Source of the DNA: Chryseobacterium nakagawai
GTDB lineage: Bacteria > Bacteroidota > Bacteroidia > Flavobacteriales > Weeksellaceae
DNA: 64,000 bases
Assembly: GCF_900637665.1 (NCBI RefSeq)
Contig: NZ_LR134386.1
Coordinates: 3,588,501-3,652,500 of the forward strand
Direction of reading: 5' to 3'
A program made the position numbers and the translations under genes. Below are positions 52,020 through 61,082 of the stretch, in pieces. The notes beneath the pieces were generated by a model. That model was not told the DNA's origin, ran no database searches, and saw nothing but the letters and a program-made list of their open reading frames with translations. Position 1 is the stretch's first letter; each line of letters opens with the position of its first letter.

Positions 52020-52106
52020 GGGAGCTATTTCCTGCTATCCGCTCATACTCCTCGCCCCAAGCTTATTCCATACATGCTGTGGGGTAACCGCTGCTATCAG
52101 GGCTAG
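52020..52106. repeat. Dispersed flavobacterial repeat (GCTATCCGCT...GCTATCAGGGCTAG)
   Basis: The ends read GGAGCTATTTCCTGCTATCC and CCGCTGCTATCAGGGCTAG, with CGCCCC/GGGGT in the middle. I recall an intergenic repeat of this kind occurring in many flavobacterial genomes, with conserved ends and a variable hairpin centre. On the minus strand it begins CTAGCCCTGATAGCAGCGG. Function unknown. A single copy is in this window. Confidence 0.65.
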
Positions 52107-52340
52107 ATTTTATATTTGTATTCACGTCAGATTCATCCTTGAAAAGACAAACTTTACTATAATATAAAATTCTTTAGCCAACATTATTACGTTAAGAATC
52201 TGTGAGATCTGTCAGAAAACATATCCATCATTCAATTTTATCGCAGATAAAACTCCCGTACCTTAAAAGCATACAGCTAGTCAATAAGTAACCTCAGCAT
52301 CCAATTTCTAAAAAGATTACTTGGCTATGCTCTCTTAATA

Positions 52341-52379
52341 ATAAAAAAAGAAACGGAAGACATCATATCCTCCGTTTCC
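52341..52379 (-). terminator. Terminator of the S9 peptidase gene
   Basis: GAAACGGA (52350-52357) and TCCGTTTC (52371-52378) pair, and on the minus strand a seven-T run follows. Confidence 0.8.
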
Positions 52380-52400
52380 AAAATTATTAAAATTGCCTGT

Positions 52401-54407
52401 TTATTTTTTATTGAAATTCTCAGCAAAAAAACCTAGCATAGATTTATACAATTCGATTCTGTTGGGCTCTTTTCCAAATCCATGCCCTTCGTCATATTTT
52501 ACCATATAAGGAACTTCAAATCCTTTTGCACGCATTGCTTTTACGATCTGATCAGACTCGTTAATATTTACCCTAGGGTCATTCGCCCCTTGTACCACAA
52601 ATAATGGTTTCTTAATCTTATCAATTTGAAATACCGGTGATACTTCTTTAGCAATTTTAGCTTCTTCCGGGTTATCCAAATCATACCAGATCTGTTTTAC
52701 CATTTCTTTATAAGGCTTCCAATATTCCGGGAAGGAATCAAAGAAGGTAAAGATATTAGATACTCCCACATAGTCTACACCACAAGCGTATAGGTCCGGA
52801 GTTTTAATCAATCCCATTAAAGTAGCATATCCTCCATGACTTCCTCCATAAATGGCTATTTTATCCTTATCTATCCAACCCTGGCTGATCGCATATTTTA
52901 CTCCATCTTCCACATCATCCATAGCTTTTCTTCCGATCTGCTTGTATCCAGCTTTTTGGAATTCTTTTCCATATCCCCCTGAAATTCTGAAATTCACCTG
53001 AAGCGTGGCATACCCTCGGCTTGCAAACAATTGAGTTTCCGGATTGAAACCCCAATGATCTCTGATTCCCTGAGGACCACCGTGAGGGTTTACGATCAAA
53101 GGAACTTTTTTCCCTTCCAAAGCCGCTTTAGGTAGTGTAATATACCCACGAATGGTTAATCCGTCTCTACTTTTGAATTCAATAGGCCTCATTTCAGCCA
53201 TATCTTCTTCTTTCAGCTGTGGCATCAGATTATAAAGAAGTTTTGTCTGTTTGGTTTTAGTATCATACTCATAGTAAGTTCCGTATAATTTGTCACTTCC
53301 TACCACTACCAAAAGTTTATCATCATTATCGTCTGACGAAACAATACTAAACTCTTTATCTCCAAACTGGGCTTTTAATTTGTCATCAACTTCCTTATAA
53401 AACTTACTTACGGGTACTGTCTCGCCTTTCAAACCTTCATAGCTGATGTAATCCAGTTCATAATTTCTGTTCTTACCTGCTAAGCTTATCGAACTCACAT
53501 CAAATACAGGGTTAGCATACACTTCCTTGATTACTGCATTTTTCTTAAGATCATACAAAACAATTCTTGTCTTATCACTATCCAGATTGGTCACTACATA
53601 AGCTTCGTCTTTGTTCTTAGAGTTATCATTAAATCTGATAATGCTGAAGGTATCCGACCAGTCTGCAGATTTCAGAAGATTGAATTTTCCTGTCTGCAAA
53701 TCTTTGTAATAAGTTTTAGTAGTCAGCCCGTTTTCAAGAACACTATATCCTCTTAAATTTCCGTCTTTATCAAAAATATACCCATCAATAGGACTATTGA
53801 CATCTTTATTTTCATACAGCTGAGTCATTTCCCCTGTTACAAAATTGATTTTATAAGGTTCGAAGATCTGCTTATTATTTTTATTCATAGTGACCACAAC
53901 GAAATCGGTATCTTTTATCGGGTTAATCTCTCCCAATGTAATTCCGTCAAATGGGGTTAAATCTTTAAGATTTGTTCCATCTACATTTGCTGCGTATAAG
54001 TGAATATTTTCATTTCCTCCTTTATCTTGAGTATAAAACAAACGACTTTTATTCAACCATCCATATGCTTTTATCAAATCATCTTTTTCAACAATAGCCT
54101 TGGTAATTTTTCCAGAATTCAGATCTTTAACATATACGTGATTTTTGCGGTCTTTATCTTTTTCTTTATAAGAAAGATATTTCCCATCGGGAGATATTTT
54201 AAATGCTGAAGCTTTTGGCCTTGCAAAATAATCTTCTACTTTATATTTGAAATCTCCCTTATCATAGGATACGAGTTTCTCAAGATTGGCTTTTGTAGAC
54301 GGAAGCGTGGGATCTCCCGGAAGTTTAGCTGCGGAGTTTTGTGCATTGATCATAATAGAAGAAAGTACAATATAAGCTGTACCGAAAATTTTGGAATTTA
54401 GATTCAT
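52401..54407 (-). CDS. Exported S9-family prolyl oligopeptidase-type peptidase
   Basis: 668 residues with a signal peptide (MNLNSKIFGTAYIVLSSIMINAQ). An N-terminal seven-bladed propeller (~60-390) is followed by the hydrolase domain with nucleophile GGSHGGYATL, acid GANDPRVN and His DEGHGFG. It probably cleaves peptides after Pro or dipeptides (DPP-like) in the periplasm. It is a single-gene unit. Confidence 0.93.
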   Translation of the reverse strand: MNLNSKIFGTAYIVLSSIMINAQNSAAKLPGDPTLPSTKANLEKLVSYDKGDFKYKVEDYFARPKASAFKISPDGKYLSYKEKDKDRKNHVYVKDLNSGKITKAIVEKDDLIKAYGWLNKSRLFYTQDKGGNENIHLYAANVDGTNLKDLTPFDGITLGEINPIKDTDFVVVTMNKNNKQIFEPYKINFVTGEMTQLYENKDVNSPIDGYIFDKDGNLRGYSVLENGLTTKTYYKDLQTGKFNLLKSADWSDTFSIIRFNDNSKNKDEAYVVTNLDSDKTRIVLYDLKKNAVIKEVYANPVFDVSSISLAGKNRNYELDYISYEGLKGETVPVSKFYKEVDDKLKAQFGDKEFSIVSSDDNDDKLLVVVGSDKLYGTYYEYDTKTKQTKLLYNLMPQLKEEDMAEMRPIEFKSRDGLTIRGYITLPKAALEGKKVPLIVNPHGGPQGIRDHWGFNPETQLFASRGYATLQVNFRISGGYGKEFQKAGYKQIGRKAMDDVEDGVKYAISQGWIDKDKIAIYGGSHGGYATLMGLIKTPDLYACGVDYVGVSNIFTFFDSFPEYWKPYKEMVKQIWYDLDNPEEAKIAKEVSPVFQIDKIKKPLFVVQGANDPRVNINESDQIVKAMRAKGFEVPYMVKYDEGHGFGKEPNRIELYKSMLGFFAENFNKK

Positions 54408-54575
54408 AACTTACGTTTTTAAAGTTAAAAAACAGAGTTCCCAATTCAATATTTTACTCAATAAAAAATCAGATTCTTTATATATAAGACAACTCAAAAC
54501 AATAAATGTTACAATATTTAACATTTATTATGACTTTTTTACAATAAAAAGCAGTCCTGAAGACTGCCTATACAT

Positions 54576-55034
54576 TTAATGTAGATAAATTCCGAAATAC
54601 AAGGTCCAAGCTATTAAAATGATCTGCATGGGAATTCTCTGTTTATAAAGATATTGCATCCCCGGACCTGTGTAATCTGCTTTAAAAATATTAATCTTCT
54701 TTTGGGATGAATTGATATTAGCTATAAAAACCAATATATAGAAAATAATCAGCAAAACAGCTGTCATTTCACGAATAGCAGGAATCATAAGACCTATTCC
54801 TGCAGCAATCTCCAAAATCCCGGTACTATACACCCAAAACATTTTAGCAGGAATAAAATCCGGAATCATCATTGCCATTCCCTTTTGAAATTTAAAATGG
54901 GAGAATCCTGTAAATAGGATGAAAACCGCCATCCCAAGATTCCCTGAGAATAAAAGATCCGGCTTACCCTGAAATAGCATGGTTCCCAGTAAAGCCAATA
55001 TAAATGTCCCGAAAAGAATTACTAATAATTTCAT
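54576..55034 (-). CDS. DoxX-family membrane protein
   Basis: 152 residues from ATG 55034 (MKLLVILFGTFILALLG). The upstream frame to 55124 is not supported. Four membrane helices and the DoxX-like pattern GFSHFKFQKGMAMMIPDF and STGILEIAAGIGLMIPAI are present. These proteins are linked to redox or oxidative stress at the membrane. It is at the downstream end of the minus-strand run. Confidence 0.85.
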   Translation of the reverse strand: MKLLVILFGTFILALLGTMLFQGKPDLLFSGNLGMAVFILFTGFSHFKFQKGMAMMIPDFIPAKMFWVYSTGILEIAAGIGLMIPAIREMTAVLLIIFYILVFIANINSSQKKINIFKADYTGPGMQYLYKQRIPMQIILIAWTLYFGIYLH

Positions 55035-55137
55035 ATTTTTTTGAATTGATACACAATAGATAAAGAGATAGGGGAACAAGGAATAAAAATTGCAAAATAC
55101 ACAACTCAAACCTCTTAACCTCAAAATTAAAACTCTT

Positions 55138-55596
55138 CTATACCGAACTGATATTTCCCCCTTCAGCCAAACTTTTCACAACGATCAATCCTTTTGTAAA
55201 TCCTGTCTCCATATGATCCCGCCATTCACTGTCTACCTGAACTTCAGTGTGAAGCTTAGTTTTCCCATCAAAATCTATCAGAAAATATTTTTCAAAACAA
55301 CCGCTCCACTCCATAACTTCTTTGCTTTGTGTGTCTTCTACTCCATTTTCGGTCATTCCCAAATGCTTAAAAACAATTTGATGGGGTTCCTCCAGGCTGT
55401 CTATGGTAGAAACCATTCCATCTCCTTTTTCATTAAGGAAATAAGTCTTTCCGCCAACCTGCCAGTCGGATTTCATAACAGAAGATCCGGCACCAAAGTA
55501 TTTTGTCCATTGGCTGTATGTTTCAGGACTCCAGAGAATGTCCCATACCTTCTGTAAAGGAGCATCTATTATTGTTTCGTATGATAGGGTTTCCAT
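55138..55596 (-). CDS. SRPBCC-family protein (START-like), copy 1
   Basis: 152 residues. The opening LSYETIIDAPLQKVWDILWSPETYSQWTKYFG is the START/SRPBCC ligand-pocket pattern, with WSGCFEKYFLIDFDGKTKLHTEVQVDSEWRDH at the back. It may bind a hydrophobic ligand or be an AHSA1-like co-chaperone. It is 46 bases downstream of a second SRPBCC gene with the same opening (EQLSYEIEINAEPEKVWSVL), so the two are paralogues. Confidence 0.88.
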   Translation of the reverse strand: METLSYETIIDAPLQKVWDILWSPETYSQWTKYFGAGSSVMKSDWQVGGKTYFLNEKGDGMVSTIDSLEEPHQIVFKHLGMTENGVEDTQSKEVMEWSGCFEKYFLIDFDGKTKLHTEVQVDSEWRDHMETGFTKGLIVVKSLAEGGNISSV

Positions 55597-55642
55597 ATTT
55601 TAAATTTTTGTGATTGATTGTGTTTTTCAAGTGAGCATTTCT

Positions 55643-56071
55643 TTAAAGCTGGTTTTCTGAAAGGTGCTTGATAATATTCAGCGCTTTGGGAAATTTTTCT
55701 TCAAAAAAATCTTTAAACTCCGCCGGAGTTTTAATGACGGCTTTCAATAGTATTCCTTCATCATTTTCTTCCAGGAAATAAGATTCCGTTGCATCACCCC
55801 AATCCTTAGCGACTTCAATTCCTTCATAAATTTCTCCTAGGTGCAGAAATCTAATTTCCTCATTGGGAATCACTTTTTCAACACGGCTGTACATCCCGTT
55901 ATGCTTAGGGTCTAAGAATTTTATAATGTTATTTTCTTCCAGTTCTCCTTCATAAAAAGAACCTTCTGTAAAAGCCGTTGTCCATTGTCTGTAGGTAATA
56001 TCTCCCCAAAGGACACTCCATACTTTTTCAGGTTCTGCATTGATTTCTATTTCATATGATAATTGTTCCAT
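55643..56071 (-). CDS. SRPBCC-family protein, copy 2
   Basis: 142 residues. LSYEIEINAEPEKVWSVLWGDITYRQWTTAF and the acidic C-terminal region (LKAVIKTPAEFKDFFEEKFPKALNIIKHL) mark a START-like fold. The same family as the gene at 55138 and the more distant one at 58592. It is probably transcribed with the adjacent genes, each with its own short spacer. Confidence 0.88.
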   Translation of the reverse strand: MEQLSYEIEINAEPEKVWSVLWGDITYRQWTTAFTEGSFYEGELEENNIIKFLDPKHNGMYSRVEKVIPNEEIRFLHLGEIYEGIEVAKDWGDATESYFLEENDEGILLKAVIKTPAEFKDFFEEKFPKALNIIKHLSENQL

Positions 56072-56155
56072 AATGTGTTAAATATATTAAGTGATATTTT
56101 TAAATTTAATGATTGGATAGCTAAAATGAATACGCTAAGATCTTAAGTATACCCT

Positions 56156-56989
56156 TTAACCTCCAACAAAATCTCCGCCATTGATATGAATCACCTCACC
56201 TGTAATATAACTGGCATCTTTAGAAGCAAGAAAAACATAAGCCGGAGCGACTTCTGATGGCTGGCCAGCACGTTTCAGCGGAGTATCTTTTCCAAATGTT
56301 GAAAGATCATCAAATGCTTCTTTTACAAGTGGCGTCCATATAGGCCCTGGTGCAACACCGTTCACCAAAATTTCTTTTTCAGCAAGATTATCAGCCAATG
56401 AACGAATAAAGGATAAGATCGCTCCTTTTGTTGCAGCATAATCAATCAGATGATCGCTTCCCCGATAGGCTGTAACGGAAGTTGTGCAAATAACCCGCCC
56501 TCCTTTTTTCATCATCATAAGAAAATTCCGGGTAAAAGAAATCATAGAAATGATATTGGTATCAAATGTCTCTTGAATCTGATCATCAGATATTTTTTCC
56601 AGACTATTTTTTGAAGTGTGAATTCCTGCGTTATTAACAAGAATATCAATCTTATTCCATGACTTTTTAATCTTTTGAGCACATTGGGTTCTGAACACTT
56701 TTCTGGTAAGATTGCCTTTCATCAAAAGGCATTTTCTGCCTTCTTTTTCTACCAGTCTTTTGGTTTCTTTGGCATCATTATCACTTTCCTTATAGATAAT
56801 GGCAACATCTGCTCCTTCCCTTGCAAAATGAACGGCCACCGCCTGGCCTATTCCACTGTCACCTCCTGAAATAACGGCTTTCTTATTTAATAACTTTTGA
56901 CTTCCCTGATAGTCATTACGGATAATTTCCGGAAATTGCCCTTCCTTAGGAACTTTCGACTTAGATTGTGATTTGTTCTGTGTTTTCAT
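56156..56989 (-). CDS. SDR-family oxidoreductase
   Basis: 277 residues from ATG 56989; a TTG at 56995 is less likely. The N-terminal tail is basic (KTQNKSQSKSKVPKEGQFPEI). NAD(P)-binding GGDSGIGQAVAVHF, the NAG motif (ILVNNAGIH) and catalytic YAATKGA (Tyr-x-x-x-Lys) are complete. It resembles the YhdF/YhxC group of general-stress dehydrogenases. Substrate unknown. Confidence 0.95.
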   Translation of the reverse strand: MKTQNKSQSKSKVPKEGQFPEIIRNDYQGSQKLLNKKAVISGGDSGIGQAVAVHFAREGADVAIIYKESDNDAKETKRLVEKEGRKCLLMKGNLTRKVFRTQCAQKIKKSWNKIDILVNNAGIHTSKNSLEKISDDQIQETFDTNIISMISFTRNFLMMMKKGGRVICTTSVTAYRGSDHLIDYAATKGAILSFIRSLADNLAEKEILVNGVAPGPIWTPLVKEAFDDLSTFGKDTPLKRAGQPSEVAPAYVFLASKDASYITGEVIHINGGDFVGG

Positions 56990-57037
56990 AAGCAAACCTT
57001 TTCTCTACATAACATCAAACAATAAGCCGAAATATGT

Positions 57038-57904
57038 TTAAGAATTATAAGCGTCTTCTAAATCCTGAATAATAATTTTCTGCATTTTCATCATCGCCTG
57101 TACCACTTGATAGGCTTTTTCCTGATTTGGATCGTTCATTAGCTGAATCAGTCTTTTAGGCACAATCTGCCAACTTAACCCATATTTATCTTTTAACCAA
57201 CCACACATACTTTCTCTGCCTCCGTTTGAGGTAAGTGCATTCCAGTAAGTATCGGTTTGCTGTTGGTCATCGGTCATCACAACCAGTGAAATACCCTCAT
57301 TAAAATCAAACTGATGATCGTAAGAATTATCCATACAGAATAAAGAGTAACCATCAATAACAAAATTGGCATGCTGAACATTTTCTGTTGGCTCAGGATT
57401 AGCATGTCCTTCACTTCCATCACCATATTTCAAAATGTTTCCAATGCTTGAATTTGGGAATGTTTGAGTATAAAGCTCCATTGCTTCTTTGGCTTTTCCA
57501 TTATTTTCATGAATAAACATCAAAGTAGGGACTATTTTCTGCTCCTGTGCTTTTTCTCCTAAAAATAATTGCCAGGTCACGCCATATTTATCCTGAACCC
57601 ATCCATATTTCTTACTCCATGAATATGACCCAAGTTCCATAAGAGCCATCCCTCCTTCCAGTAATTGATCCCAATATTTTTGCACCTCATCTTCGGAATC
57701 ACAGATTACCATAAATGAAATGGAAGGATTCTTTTTGAAATGAGGACCACCATTCAAAAGCATTAATCTTTGTCCGAACAAATCAATGTTCATTACCACA
57801 GGTGTATCTGCCGTAATTTCGCCACCAAAAACCTTGCAGTAAAATTCTGCGGATTGCTTGGCGTCTCCGTCATACCAGAGACATGGAAAAATATCGTTAT
57901 TCAT
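57038..57904 (-). CDS. Double VOC/PhnB-like domain protein
   Basis: 288 residues with two tandem PhnB-like domains. The first opens IFPCLWYDGDAKQSAEFYCKVFGG; the second reads KIVPTLMFIHENNGKAKEAMELYTQTFP. Both end with KYGVTWQLFLGE and KYGLSWQIVPKR. Such proteins are related to glyoxalase/dioxygenase folds and often lack catalytic metal. The last ~30 residues are a helical tail (MMKMQKIIIQDLEDAYNS). One of three VOC genes in this run. Confidence 0.9.
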   Translation of the reverse strand: MNNDIFPCLWYDGDAKQSAEFYCKVFGGEITADTPVVMNIDLFGQRLMLLNGGPHFKKNPSISFMVICDSEDEVQKYWDQLLEGGMALMELGSYSWSKKYGWVQDKYGVTWQLFLGEKAQEQKIVPTLMFIHENNGKAKEAMELYTQTFPNSSIGNILKYGDGSEGHANPEPTENVQHANFVIDGYSLFCMDNSYDHQFDFNEGISLVVMTDDQQQTDTYWNALTSNGGRESMCGWLKDKYGLSWQIVPKRLIQLMNDPNQEKAYQVVQAMMKMQKIIIQDLEDAYNS

Positions 57905-58316
57905 AAGTTTAAATTTTAAAGGTTGATGTTATATTATTCTTTCTTAATGATAGAATTTATTTTGTAGACAATTTATTCATAAAATCTGTAGAAACTGTAG
58001 ATTTTATGATCTTTTTCTGGGTTAAGAATCTTTGTTATGCTCTGCTTCATTCGGAATGACAGAGACACTGTTTATTTTTTCCACTTTGCAGATTAAGCAA
58101 ATCTAGCTGAACATATTTATAAAATCTGCGGAATCTGCGGGAGATTATTCTTGAGATCCTTCATTACACTCCTCTCCATCCAGAATGACAGAGATGTAAG
58201 TTTCATGGTAAAAAATTATATGCATAAAGCAAAACAAATCCAATGTCCTTGTGCTCAAAAAGAATTGCTTCTATCTATTCACAACGACACGATAAAAAAT
58301 TCAAGCCTTTTTACTT
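57905..58316. repeat. 412-base spacer with multiple short repeats
   Basis: Contains ATAAAATCTGTAGAAACTGT (about 57977) and ATAAAATCTGCGGAATCTGC (about 58120), two diverged copies. Two GGAATGACAGAGA / CAGAATGACAGAGA copies follow at ~58055 and ~58183, like the ends seen at 30906 and 37100. No gene. It separates two subclusters. Confidence 0.5.
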
Positions 58317-58556
58317 TTATGCTTCCTTAAAACACATCTGATGCTCCTTCATATAATCTTTCAGCTTTATCATTGCATTTTTCCCGAAACCATGAAGCTG
58401 CAGGATCTCTTTTTCAGAATAATCTGACAGTTTTTCCAAAGAATCTATTTTTTCCTTCTTTAAAGCTATTCTTGCAGGTACTGCAATAACCCCCAAAAGA
58501 AAGTCTTCCTCAGGATCATAGCTAACAGTATATATGGAATTCAAACTCTTTGACAT
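58317..58556 (-). CDS. Small protein with RNA-polymerase alpha-CTD-like helix-hairpin domain
   Basis: 79 residues from ATG 58556 (MSKSLNSIYTVSYDPEEDFL). The second half (LPARIALKKEKIDSLEKLSDYSEKEILQLHGFGKNAMIKLKDYM with a V before) is the two helix-hairpin pattern of the alpha C-terminal domain. Free-standing versions occur in Bacteroidota near SRPBCC/VOC genes. It could bind DNA or regulators, but is unproven. It precedes a 412-base repeat-rich spacer. Confidence 0.8.
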   Translation of the reverse strand: MSKSLNSIYTVSYDPEEDFLLGVIAVPARIALKKEKIDSLEKLSDYSEKEILQLHGFGKNAMIKLKDYMKEHQMCFKEA

Positions 58557-58591
58557 GATAACTAAATTGATCATGGCGACACAACGTATTT

Positions 58592-59005
58592 TTAATGATT
58601 CTCAACATACTTATGGAAATTGTTGAGAATAGCATACCAGCCATCTCGTTGCATTTCCACAGAATTTTGTTTCTCGGGATCGAAAATTTCAATAACTTTT
58701 GTGGTATTCTCATCAATCTTATCAAAGATCACCTCTACATTACGCCCATCTTCCAAATGGTATTTTATAAGTTCAAGAGGGGTTACTTCATCATACACTC
58801 CTTCAAAATCAAATGCAAAGCTTTTATCTTTTGCTTCCATTTTGTTTTTAAACTTCCCGCCCACCTTCAGGTCGTTTTCAGAACTGGGACAATGCCAGCT
58901 TTCGTGAGCAAAATTCCATTTGGTAATATGCTTGGGGTCATTGAAATAATTCCATACTTTTTCTACCGGTGCTAAAATGGTAATGTCTATTTTAATTGGG
59001 TCCAT
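58592..59005 (-). CDS. SRPBCC/AHSA1-family protein, copy 3
   Basis: 137 residues. MDPIKIDITILAPVEKVWNYFNDPKHITKWNFA then WHCPSSENDLKVGGKFKNKMEAKD and FDFEGVYDEVTPLELIKYHLEDGRNVEVIF match the AHSA1-like START group. The C-terminus reads MQRDGWYAILNNFHKYVE, a standard ending. It is probably co-transcribed with the adjoining genes. Confidence 0.92.
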   Translation of the reverse strand: MDPIKIDITILAPVEKVWNYFNDPKHITKWNFAHESWHCPSSENDLKVGGKFKNKMEAKDKSFAFDFEGVYDEVTPLELIKYHLEDGRNVEVIFDKIDENTTKVIEIFDPEKQNSVEMQRDGWYAILNNFHKYVENH

Positions 59006-59080
59006 AGTTTAATTTTTTGATTGAATAAAAGAGCTGCCCGAAAAACGGGCGCTCCTTTTTATAATTAGTTAAATATAGGA

Positions 59081-59512
59081 TTATTTCGTGTATTCTTCAT
59101 TATAGTTTATCATCCAATGTACACCATATTTATCCTGAAAGCTACCAAAATAGTCTCCCCAAAACTGGTCTTCAAGAGGCATTTCTACATTTCCACCTTC
59201 AGAAAGTCCTTTAAAGATTCTGTCTGCATCTTCTCTTGATTCTGGGAAAATGGAAACATAGTTATTATTTCCCACATTTAACTTCTGCCCGAAGCTAGGA
59301 ACAATATCAGATGCCATTAAAAGGTCACTTCCCACTGGAAGAGCAATATGCATTACTCTGTTTTTTTCTTCTTCAGAAAGGTTTTCAGTACCGGGAGCAT
59401 TTCCCATTTTATGAATTTCACCTACGAATTCACCACCAAAAATGGATTTGTAAAAATTGAAAGCTTCTTCGGCGGTTCCATCAAAATTTAAGTACGGATT
59501 TAATTTTGCCAT
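59081..59512 (-). CDS. VOC/PhnB-like protein
   Basis: 143 residues. LNPYLNFDGTAEEAFNFYKSIFGGEF and the closing DYFGSFQDKYGVHWMINYNEEY are the PhnB-like hallmark. It is a single VOC domain, close to the first half of the gene at 57038. The substrate is unknown. Confidence 0.93.
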   Translation of the reverse strand: MAKLNPYLNFDGTAEEAFNFYKSIFGGEFVGEIHKMGNAPGTENLSEEEKNRVMHIALPVGSDLLMASDIVPSFGQKLNVGNNNYVSIFPESREDADRIFKGLSEGGNVEMPLEDQFWGDYFGSFQDKYGVHWMINYNEEYTK

Positions 59513-59599
59513 GATTTTTAATTTTAAAATGTTATTGTTTTGTTTATTGATACACGAATGGTTCAGCCCTTAGACGAATATCAATCGTATGGTAATTGT

Positions 59600-60376
59600 T
59601 TAATTATTTAAAAAATTTGCAACTTCTTTTATGGTAAAGTTGACTAAATTTTCATTGAGGCTGCCATCAAAATCAGGCATCATATAAGTTCCATGTCCTA
59701 CAGGAAGGATCATTAATTGTGAATTTTCTACCAGCCGCCACATTGCTGTGGTATGTTCCGGTTTCATCACATCCTTATCCCCACTGATAAACAAAGTAGG
59801 TGATTCTATAGAACGTAGCACTTCATCATCCCAGTCTACAAAAGTTTGCATTCTTTTGCTATCCTTTTCGAAGAGATTTTCCAGTTTAGAAAAGTCTGGG
59901 TTTAGGTTCAAAAAGTTGATTTTGAAAGGCTCCGGCATGGAGTCAAATGTAGCTTCATTCATCATTTCAAAAAAGCCATCTATCATTCCGTTTCTTTTAT
60001 AAAATGCTGAAGCCACAACCAGTTTTTCTACAATTTTGGGATGACGATGCCCAATCTGTATTACGGTATTTCCCCCATTACTGAATCCCCAGAATGAAGC
60101 TTTATCAACATTAAGGCCCTTCAAAAGTGCTGCTACATCATCAGCGTCCTGTTCAAATGTTTCAGGAATATCACGGTGTTCACTTCGCCCATGATTCTGG
60201 AGATCTATTCCAATAAGCTGAAATTCATTTTCCAGCCTTGCAATGACTTCTTTAAAGTCATAGAGAATAGAGGAACCTCCCCCATGAATTAAAACCAGAG
60301 GTTTTCCTGAACCATAGATTTCATAATACATCTGGATCCCGTTGACTTGCTTATATCCTTTTTCTAATGGATTCAT
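59600..60376 (-). CDS. Alpha/beta hydrolase
   Basis: 258 residues. Oxyanion motif LVLIHGGGSSI, nucleophile SFWGFSNGGNTVIQIG, acid SGDKDVMKP and His PVGHGTYMM are in order. It has no signal peptide, so it is cytoplasmic. It follows the DinB gene after three bases, so the two are translationally linked. Substrate not decided. Confidence 0.93.
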   Translation of the reverse strand: MNPLEKGYKQVNGIQMYYEIYGSGKPLVLIHGGGSSILYDFKEVIARLENEFQLIGIDLQNHGRSEHRDIPETFEQDADDVAALLKGLNVDKASFWGFSNGGNTVIQIGHRHPKIVEKLVVASAFYKRNGMIDGFFEMMNEATFDSMPEPFKINFLNLNPDFSKLENLFEKDSKRMQTFVDWDDEVLRSIESPTLFISGDKDVMKPEHTTAMWRLVENSQLMILPVGHGTYMMPDFDGSLNENLVNFTIKEVANFLNN

Positions 60377-60379
60377 AGA

Positions 60380-60904
60380 TTAATATTTAATATTTTCATC
60401 CACATCATACTTCATTCCCGGATAGTCTAAAATTCTACGCATCAAACCTATTTGCCCGCAGAGATAATCTTCCCTACCAATGCACATGCCAACAAAATTG
60501 AGCTTGGTTTCTTTAATAAAAGGAATATTCATCCCTATTTCAAAAATTTCATCCAATTCTTCGTCGGTTACCTCCAATAACTTCTGATATACTTTTGCAG
60601 AAATATCATGAAAATTTTTCTTCAAATCTGCTAGTGTTGGATATGTAAAGCTTTCGTCCAATGCTTTTCCCTGAAAGAACAAATCATTATTAGGATCTTT
60701 CTCCTGAAGCCCAAGTACCCAGCCTAAGCCGTAGCGCATATTCACAAAGTTTCCTGCCATCCAGATAATATGGTTGGTTTTGTTTTCAATTCTTTTCAAA
60801 GCATCTTCTTCCGAAATACCATCCAAAACATTGATAAAGCTTTGGGTATGCATTCTATAAGCCGGAATAACGAGTTCTATTTTTTTTGATTTTGGTGTGT
60901 CCAT
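60380..60904 (-). CDS. DinB-family protein, copy A
   Basis: 174 residues from ATG 60904 (MDTPKSKKIELVIPAYRMHTQSFI). It has the four-helix DinB/YfiT fold, with NHIIWMAGNFVNMRYG and GREDYLCGQIGLMRRILDYPG. The usual metal-binding His pattern is reduced: H in NHIIW is kept, while a later His in the H-x-x-x-H motif reads REDYLCGQ. It may be a thiol-transferase-like protein that has lost metal. Confidence 0.85.
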   Translation of the reverse strand: MDTPKSKKIELVIPAYRMHTQSFINVLDGISEEDALKRIENKTNHIIWMAGNFVNMRYGLGWVLGLQEKDPNNDLFFQGKALDESFTYPTLADLKKNFHDISAKVYQKLLEVTDEELDEIFEIGMNIPFIKETKLNFVGMCIGREDYLCGQIGLMRRILDYPGMKYDVDENIKY

Positions 60905-61082
60905 TATTTTGTTTTTTGATATTAAAGTAAGAAAAATGAAAGGGCGCATTGACAAATTTTATGCTTTTAAAGTGCAGGAGTTTTATCTACGATAAAATTG
61001 AATGATAGATATATTTTTCTCCCAGATAACACAGATTTTTAAGCTTAATCAAGGCGCTTTTTACTATCCATTGACTTATCTA

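Larger units (their letters stand above)
51864..52400. other. 537-base intergenic region with repeat element
   Basis: Between the sigma factor promoter and the S9 peptidase 3' end. It holds the repeat at 52020-52106 and a terminator at 52341-52379. No gene is supported. Confidence 0.5.

Noticed and set aside
58595..58975. 126-codon plus-strand frame
   Set aside because: It is antisense to the AHSA1-like gene.
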